From Heliomicrobium undosum (GTDB lineage Bacteria > Bacillota > Desulfitobacteriia > Heliobacteriales > Heliobacteriaceae), in NCBI RefSeq assembly GCF_009877425.1, contig NZ_WXEY01000027.1, forward strand, positions 1-36,436: DNA of 36,436 nucleotides, read 5' to 3'. Both the position numbers and the translations under genes were made by a program. The notes under the pieces are model-generated. The model searched no databases, was not told the DNA's origin, and was given only the letters and a program-made list of their open reading frames with translations. Shown one piece after another: positions 31,965-36,436 of the stretch; the first letter of the stretch is position 1; each line of letters opens with the position of its first letter.

Positions 31965-32339
31965 ATGGACGACACCATCCTCATTCCTCGGGCCGCCCAA
32001 GAGATGCTGGCTCGGGACAGCACAAACCGTGGAGACCGGGAACGCCTGGCGCTGTTTTACATCCTGGGTAGCGTGTCAAAACTCAAACGGATGCAGACGC
32101 GAATCTATGATTTCAAGGAGCGCCAGATCATCCCGGAGGTACTGTCACAGGCGGACTTTTCCCATGGCGAACGGTGCATGCTCAAACTGGCCTTTCATCT
32201 GTACAACGGATGGGAGTGCCCTTCGGTACGAGACTTGTTCTCGACCTTCGACGAGGACTTTCGTACCATCGCCCTGAAGGCCATCGCCATTCGCTTCCGG
32301 TGGTCTGAACTGGTCTTCGAGCCGGAGGATGGAGCATGA
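31965..32339 (+). CDS. Small conserved-type protein preceding the coupling protein (DUF6075-like)
   Basis: AAAGGGAGGT precedes ATG 31965. The 124-residue protein is soluble and mostly helical. The segments QADFSHGERCMLKLAFHLYN and FRTIALKAIAIRFRW recall DUF6075, a clostridial family, though I recall the family by pattern only. Its stop overlaps the ATG of the coupling protein gene (ATGA at 32336-32339), so the two are translated together. That suggests a partner or regulator of the coupling protein. No enzymatic motif is seen. Confidence 0.6.
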   Translation: MDDTILIPRAAQEMLARDSTNRGDRERLALFYILGSVSKLKRMQTRIYDFKERQIIPEVLSQADFSHGERCMLKLAFHLYNGWECPSVRDLFSTFDEDFRTIALKAIAIRFRWSELVFEPEDGA

Positions 32340-34846
32340 ACAACGCAGCCATTGGCATGATCCTGATCAGTTCGGGGGGATACGCGGCGGGTGTGTTTTT
32401 CCCGGAACAGAACCGGATGCTTTTCCCCCTGATCCTGCTGGTACTGGCTGCGGGCGGATATCTGGCAAACCGAAAGAAAAATGACCAAACGGCGCGCCTG
32501 TTCGGTGTGGCCACGGTCGTCAACATCACATGGCTGGCATCCACCTACGCACAGGGCCTCACCCTGCCGATGGCGGAACGTCTGGCCGCAATCCCATCAC
32601 TGTCGGGATGGGCAAGGCGCATCCCGGTTATCGCCGCCTTGGCGCCGCCGCTGCTCCTCTCCACCGGAATAACGCTGGTCTTCGTCCGGCAGTCCCAAGG
32701 GGAGAAGATGCAGGCCAGGATGCGGCAAATCACCGATGCCGCCCGCCAGCAGGGATGGATTGCTACTCTCCTTTCACTGGGAAAAACAAATACGATAATA
32801 GACCTTTCCTATATGGACGTGGAAATCTGCAAGGATGTCGATACAAATGAGCCGGTCGCCCTTACTGGGAAGGACCGGTTTTTGCATACCGGCATCTTTG
32901 GCCCCACCGGCTGCGGCAAGACGAGCAGCATCATCAAGCCGATGGCCTATCAGGACCTCCAACGCATCGCTGATGGCCATAAACTGGGCCTGACCTTCAT
33001 CGAGCCCTCCGGTGACCTTGCCGAGTGGGTTGCCGAGAAGTGCGATAAGCTGAACATCCCCTGCGTCCACGTTGACCCGGAACGGCCCGACACGAAGAAA
33101 TTCAACACCATGCAGGGCAAGGACAACGACGTGGCTGAGGCCACCCGGGCAGTTCTCAAGTCCATGTTCGGGAAGCAGGAGGCCTTCTTCGCCACCGTCC
33201 AGGAGACCATGGCTAGAAATACAGTTCTGCTTCTCAAGCGCATCCACGGCGATCACATCGACTTTACGACGGTCATGCGCATCCTCCGCAACACCAACGA
33301 ACTACAACAATCGGTCAGCCTGTATAAACGGATCCGCGGCAACGATGACCTGGCGGAATACTTCGATGCGGAAGTCTTCGGCTCCATGCAGGACAAGCTC
33401 TACCAGTTCGCCGCCGGCCTCCGGCAGCAGATGGCAGATATCGGAACCAACGAACTGCTCCAGCGGGTGATGAACGGCCCCTCCGATATCATCCTGGATG
33501 ACCACCTGGAGAGGGGCGGGCAGGTGCTGGCCGTCAACACGGCCATGGGACCTCTGGGGAAATTGGGGGACGTGTTCGGACAGTTTGTGATGATGCACAT
33601 GCAGAACGCCGTCTTCCGGCGCGACGGGGATGAATGGACCCGAACGCCCCATGTACTCTATGTGGATGAGTTTCCCCGCTACATCAACCCCGACTTCGAC
33701 CGCTTCCTTACCCTCGCCCGCAAGTACCGCTGCGCCGCCGTGCTGGCATTGCAGAACTCATCCCAGTTGCTTAAGGCGGACAGCCGGGAGTTTCGGGAAA
33801 CGGTCCTGGCCAACACGCGCAACAAAATCTGGTTTGGCGGCCTGCCGGAGTCGGACGCCAAGTGGGTTGAGCGGGAGTGCGGCATGGTGGAAGTCATCGA
33901 CACCAAGAAAAGTTTCGACCATCACCCGATCCTGCCGTCTGTTTTTCCGGAGCGGGTGCAGGAGAGCGCCAAGCTGGAACCGCGATTCCATTACACAAAG
34001 GTGATGGAGTTGGATTCTTTCCACATTATCCACAAACGAATCCAGAACGGTCGCCCCATGGCGCCGGGGGAGGGTGTCTGCTCCTTTATCCGGGAGAACG
34101 ACAAGAAGAAGCCGGTATCTCCCATCCGGGATGCCCTGAATCGGTTCCGGGCGTTGGAGGAACGGATGGAGGCATATACGGCCCAGGGCGGCAGCCAGGA
34201 AGAAGCGTTGGATTTGCTCCAGGAAACGGCCCGGTTGAAAGGGGAGGTATTCCGGCTTGACTCGATGGTCAGAGAGAAAAACCGCTGGCCCTGGGAGAAA
34301 GCCGCCTCGCGGGTGATGGAGGACATTGTTCGCCGGGCTATCGACCAGTTGGAACGGTGGGAACAGGTTCTCGCCATGCCAGCGGAACCGGGTGAAGAGA
34401 AACATGAGGAGGTGACGACCAGTGAAAAGGAAGTAGCTATGGCGTCCGAGGCGATTATTCCGGAAGCACAGCCAATCGTGTTTCTGGACGATGATCTAGC
34501 AGTTGGGGGCCCAACCTCGAACACGCAGCCTGTTCCCGTCGTTTCATCAGAAGCGCCTGCCGCTCCGGTTCCGCCGATTGAACCCCAGAAGGAGAACGTA
34601 CCGCAACAAAAAAGCACCGGGGCGATGCCTCCGGTGGATGTGTCCCAACTCAAGGTGGGGAAGCGGATTCCGGGGTGGACCTGTCCCCTCTGTGGACGCT
34701 CCCTGATTCTGCGCAACAGCAAGCATGGATTGTTTGCCGGGTGCTCCGGCTTTATCGAAACCGGCTGCGCCGGAAAGACGAAACTGCCCAAAGAAATGCT
34801 GGAGGAGATCCGGCGCCTGCAGGCGGCCCAAACAGAGGGCCGCTAA
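32336..34846 (+). CDS. virD4: VirD4/TraG-type coupling protein with C-terminal zinc ribbon
   Basis: This ATPase should bring the relaxosome DNA to the secretion channel. Three to four N-terminal membrane helices lie within the first 125 residues. The P-loop is GPTGCGKT (residues 189-196) and Walker B is VLYVDEFPR (D444-E445). The motifs AAVLALQNSSQL and RNKIWFGGLPE match TraG/VirD4/TraD proteins. After a Pro/Glu-rich linker (about 700-770), the C terminus forms a C4 zinc ribbon (C783, C786, C803, C811) of the topoisomerase-I type, CPLCGRSL followed by FAGCSGF. Coupling proteins do not usually carry this; it probably binds single-stranded DNA. The 836-residue length reflects the added tail. 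Confidence 0.92.
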   Translation: MNNAAIGMILISSGGYAAGVFFPEQNRMLFPLILLVLAAGGYLANRKKNDQTARLFGVATVVNITWLASTYAQGLTLPMAERLAAIPSLSGWARRIPVIAALAPPLLLSTGITLVFVRQSQGEKMQARMRQITDAARQQGWIATLLSLGKTNTIIDLSYMDVEICKDVDTNEPVALTGKDRFLHTGIFGPTGCGKTSSIIKPMAYQDLQRIADGHKLGLTFIEPSGDLAEWVAEKCDKLNIPCVHVDPERPDTKKFNTMQGKDNDVAEATRAVLKSMFGKQEAFFATVQETMARNTVLLLKRIHGDHIDFTTVMRILRNTNELQQSVSLYKRIRGNDDLAEYFDAEVFGSMQDKLYQFAAGLRQQMADIGTNELLQRVMNGPSDIILDDHLERGGQVLAVNTAMGPLGKLGDVFGQFVMMHMQNAVFRRDGDEWTRTPHVLYVDEFPRYINPDFDRFLTLARKYRCAAVLALQNSSQLLKADSREFRETVLANTRNKIWFGGLPESDAKWVERECGMVEVIDTKKSFDHHPILPSVFPERVQESAKLEPRFHYTKVMELDSFHIIHKRIQNGRPMAPGEGVCSFIRENDKKKPVSPIRDALNRFRALEERMEAYTAQGGSQEEALDLLQETARLKGEVFRLDSMVREKNRWPWEKAASRVMEDIVRRAIDQLERWEQVLAMPAEPGEEKHEEVTTSEKEVAMASEAIIPEAQPIVFLDDDLAVGGPTSNTQPVPVVSSEAPAAPVPPIEPQKENVPQQKSTGAMPPVDVSQLKVGKRIPGWTCPLCGRSLILRNSKHGLFAGCSGFIETGCAGKTKLPKEMLEEIRRLQAAQTEGR

Positions 34847-34870
34847 AATATTTGAAAGGGGTTTTTCATT

Positions 34871-35746
34871 ATGACGACATCCAACCTGATTACCATGTTC
34901 CGGCCGGAAGGCTTCTCCTACGAACATAGCCGGCCGGCGGAAAGCGCCTGGGTGGAGATCTACCGGGCCAAGCAGAACGACATGATCGTCCAGGCCCTGG
35001 CGGGGGGCATTGAAAAGCACCGTATGCCGGTGCGTAAGGACGGGAAAATCGAAGAGACGGAACAACCCTGCCTGATCGCTTTGCCCGGCGATGACATTAA
35101 GGTGATCATCCCGATGCACTTGAGCGGAATGACTCGGGAGCGGGACTTGCAGCAACTGGTCGGCGCCAAAGTGGCCTTCAGTGTTATTGCCGTCGACAGG
35201 GAATCTGGCCTGGTTGTGGGTTCCCGCCTGGGGGCCTTGGAGAAGATGGCCGAACGCACCTGGAAGGAACTCAAGGTGGGCGCGATCCGTGATGCGGTGG
35301 TTCGCAAGGTGAACCGGGTGCAGGCGTACCTAGACCTGGGCGGTGTCTATGTCTGGTTGAAGCCCCAGGATGCCGGACACACCTACATCCCCGACATGCG
35401 AGATTCCTTCAAGGTGGGCGACGTGGTGCGGGTCCATGTGACCGAACTGGACCGGGAGAAGCAGAGCGTCAAGGTCTCCTTGAAGCCTCTGGTGGAAGAT
35501 CCGTGGAACCATGTGACCCGGCGCTACCTGGTCAAGGGGAAATACCATGCCCGTGTCACCAAGACCATGGAAACGGGGTTCCTGGTCACTCTGGCCTGCG
35601 GCGTGACGGCCTTCGTACCCCATCCTCGCCACCGGCGCTTGATGATTGGCGATGAACTGGTTGTCCAGATCCGCAAGATTGATCCCCAGGAGCGCCGCAT
35701 CTGGGCAGTGGTTCCCAATCCCAACCGGGGAGGTCAGCGCAAATAA
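34871..35746 (+). CDS. S1-domain RNA/DNA-binding protein
   Basis: It has at least two OB-fold S1 domains. One lies at about residues 135-208 (LKVGAIRDAVVRKVNRVQAY to VKVSLKPL), with FKVGDVVRVHVTELDREKQ in the middle. The other lies at about 219-282 (VKGKYHARVTKTMETGFLVT to RRIWAVV). A further S1-like part may lie at 75-125, where IPMHLSGMT and VGAKVAFSVIAVDRES resemble the end of the domain. It is similar in plan to a short ribosomal protein S1. GAAAGGGG precedes ATG 34871. It sits 24 bp after virD4 and overlaps the next gene by 1 nt, so it is part of the transfer operon. It may bind single-stranded nucleic acid during transfer or control translation. Confidence 0.78.
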   Translation: MTTSNLITMFRPEGFSYEHSRPAESAWVEIYRAKQNDMIVQALAGGIEKHRMPVRKDGKIEETEQPCLIALPGDDIKVIIPMHLSGMTRERDLQQLVGAKVAFSVIAVDRESGLVVGSRLGALEKMAERTWKELKVGAIRDAVVRKVNRVQAYLDLGGVYVWLKPQDAGHTYIPDMRDSFKVGDVVRVHVTELDREKQSVKVSLKPLVEDPWNHVTRRYLVKGKYHARVTKTMETGFLVTLACGVTAFVPHPRHRRLMIGDELVVQIRKIDPQERRIWAVVPNPNRGGQRK

Positions 35747-36436
35747 TGGTGGAAAAGAATCGGATGCCTTTTCTCGTCGGTGGACGAGTGGAAGTACATT
35801 GGACAAAGAACGGGGCAGGTCAGGGGATTCCCCTGACCCTGCTGCCGGCCGAGAAGCAGGGATATGCGGGGCGGATTGAGCGGGTGCTTCAATCCGTCCG
35901 GTATGCCACTGTCTGGCAGGTGGCCCACATGGCTTTCGACGGAAGGATGGAGATTGCCCGCCGTCACCTGGATGCGCTGGTGCGCGCCGGTTTTCTGCAG
36001 CGTCACCAGATTGTCGTTCCTTTCACTGGAGAAAAAGAAAAACCGTCTGGTGACGGCAAAGAAAAGGAACCGCTCTTTCACCTGCTGGCCAGCCGGGAAC
36101 TCTTTGCGCCATCGGATGAAGAAGATCGGCCGGCGCCGCCCAGGGCCGGGGTGTATTTCTATAACCTGAGAGGGATTGTTCCTAAGGAGACAGACAGTGT
36201 GCTGCTGAAGATCCTCACGGCGAATCAGTTGGCGGCTAGATTGGCTAGAGAATCTGTCGATTTCGAATGGGCTGTACTTGGTGGTCGACCGTGGACGGCG
36301 GTAGTGAAGACCATTGCAATGACGTATCATGTAGCTGTGCTTCAGCGGGTTCAGGGTGAGATTGACCGCATTGTAAATGACCTCCGCTGGATGACGGACG
36401 AGAAAGTCCTGTTTATTCTTCCGGATAGGAGTATGA
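35746..36436 (+). CDS. Winged-helix-like protein, 3' truncated by the window end
   Basis: ATG 35746 overlaps the previous stop (TAATG), and the frame stays open for 230 codons to the last base, so the gene continues beyond the window. Residues about 43-88 (IERVLQSVRYATVWQVAHMA to LDALVRAGFLQRH) look like a winged-helix DNA-binding domain, similar in plan to the start of the replication-relaxation protein at 28373. A charged linker (GEKEKPSGDGKEKEP) follows, then a domain with FYNLRGIVPKETDSVLLKIL and LGGRPWTAVVKTIA. The overlap and position place it in the transfer operon. It may be a second replication-relaxation-type or regulatory protein. The function is not established. Confidence 0.65.
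   Translation, partial: MVEKNRMPFLVGGRVEVHWTKNGAGQGIPLTLLPAEKQGYAGRIERVLQSVRYATVWQVAHMAFDGRMEIARRHLDALVRAGFLQRHQIVVPFTGEKEKPSGDGKEKEPLFHLLASRELFAPSDEEDRPAPPRAGVYFYNLRGIVPKETDSVLLKILTANQLAARLARESVDFEWAVLGGRPWTAVVKTIAMTYHVAVLQRVQGEIDRIVNDLRWMTDEKVLFILPDRSM

Noticed and set aside
33758..34791. Large minus-strand frames opposite virD4
   Set aside because: They are shadows of the coupling-protein gene without any ribosome site or recognisable domain.

Overview
The window reads as the transfer, pilus and maintenance region of a large conjugative plasmid or plasmid-like element from a fairly GC-rich Gram-positive (Firmicutes/Clostridia-like) bacterium. The grounds are purine-rich Shine-Dalgarno sites (GGAGG, GGGGG), frequent TTG and GTG starts, LexA/DinR-type boxes (GAAC-N4-GTTC), a Firmicutes-style peptidoglycan hydrolase in the transfer cluster, and a ParM/ParR-type partition pair. 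A heliobacterial or related clostridial host would fit, but that is a guess. No rRNA, tRNA or CRISPR array was seen. Almost all genes are on the + strand.

Layout. 1-6680: type IV secretion core, with the end of a transfer protein, a VirB4 ATPase, a VirB6/TrbL-like membrane protein, a lytic transglycosylase plus M23 hydrolase, and a VirB2-like small membrane protein. 6707-14082: Tad/Flp pilus operon, with an Flp-like pilin, CpaB, a degenerate TadZ, TadA/CpaF, TadB, TadC and a prepilin peptidase, mostly coupled by 4-nt overlaps. A 1.8-kb IS605-type element carrying a TnpB-related gene sits at the end of tadB. The two flanks can be rejoined to an in-frame tadB that ends in a TTGA overlap with tadC. 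14181-20712: two secreted proteins, one of them an 1836-residue multi-PKD protein. 20782-25460: two more TadZ/CpaE-like ATPases, two TadE-like pseudopilins, an HD-GYP protein and a thioredoxin-like lipoprotein.

25519-31044: maintenance block, with parM and parR, an iteron-like GGTATACCTC array, a RusA-like resolvase, a structured intergenic region containing two stem-loops with the same 10-base loop core, a replication-relaxation protein, a YolD-like protein behind SOS boxes, and a DUF457/YdjM-like membrane protein that may start at AUC. 31164-31652: two small minus-strand genes, one behind an SOS-like box. 31965-36436: the transfer region resumes with a small protein, a VirD4/TraG coupling protein with a C-terminal zinc ribbon, an S1-domain protein and a winged-helix-like gene that runs off the window.

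Taken together, one element encodes a DNA-transfer channel, its coupling ATPase and wall hydrolase, and also a nearly complete Tad pilus with a giant secreted PKD protein. My working inference is that the pilus and the PKD protein hold donor and recipient cells together for transfer, but nothing in the sequence proves this.
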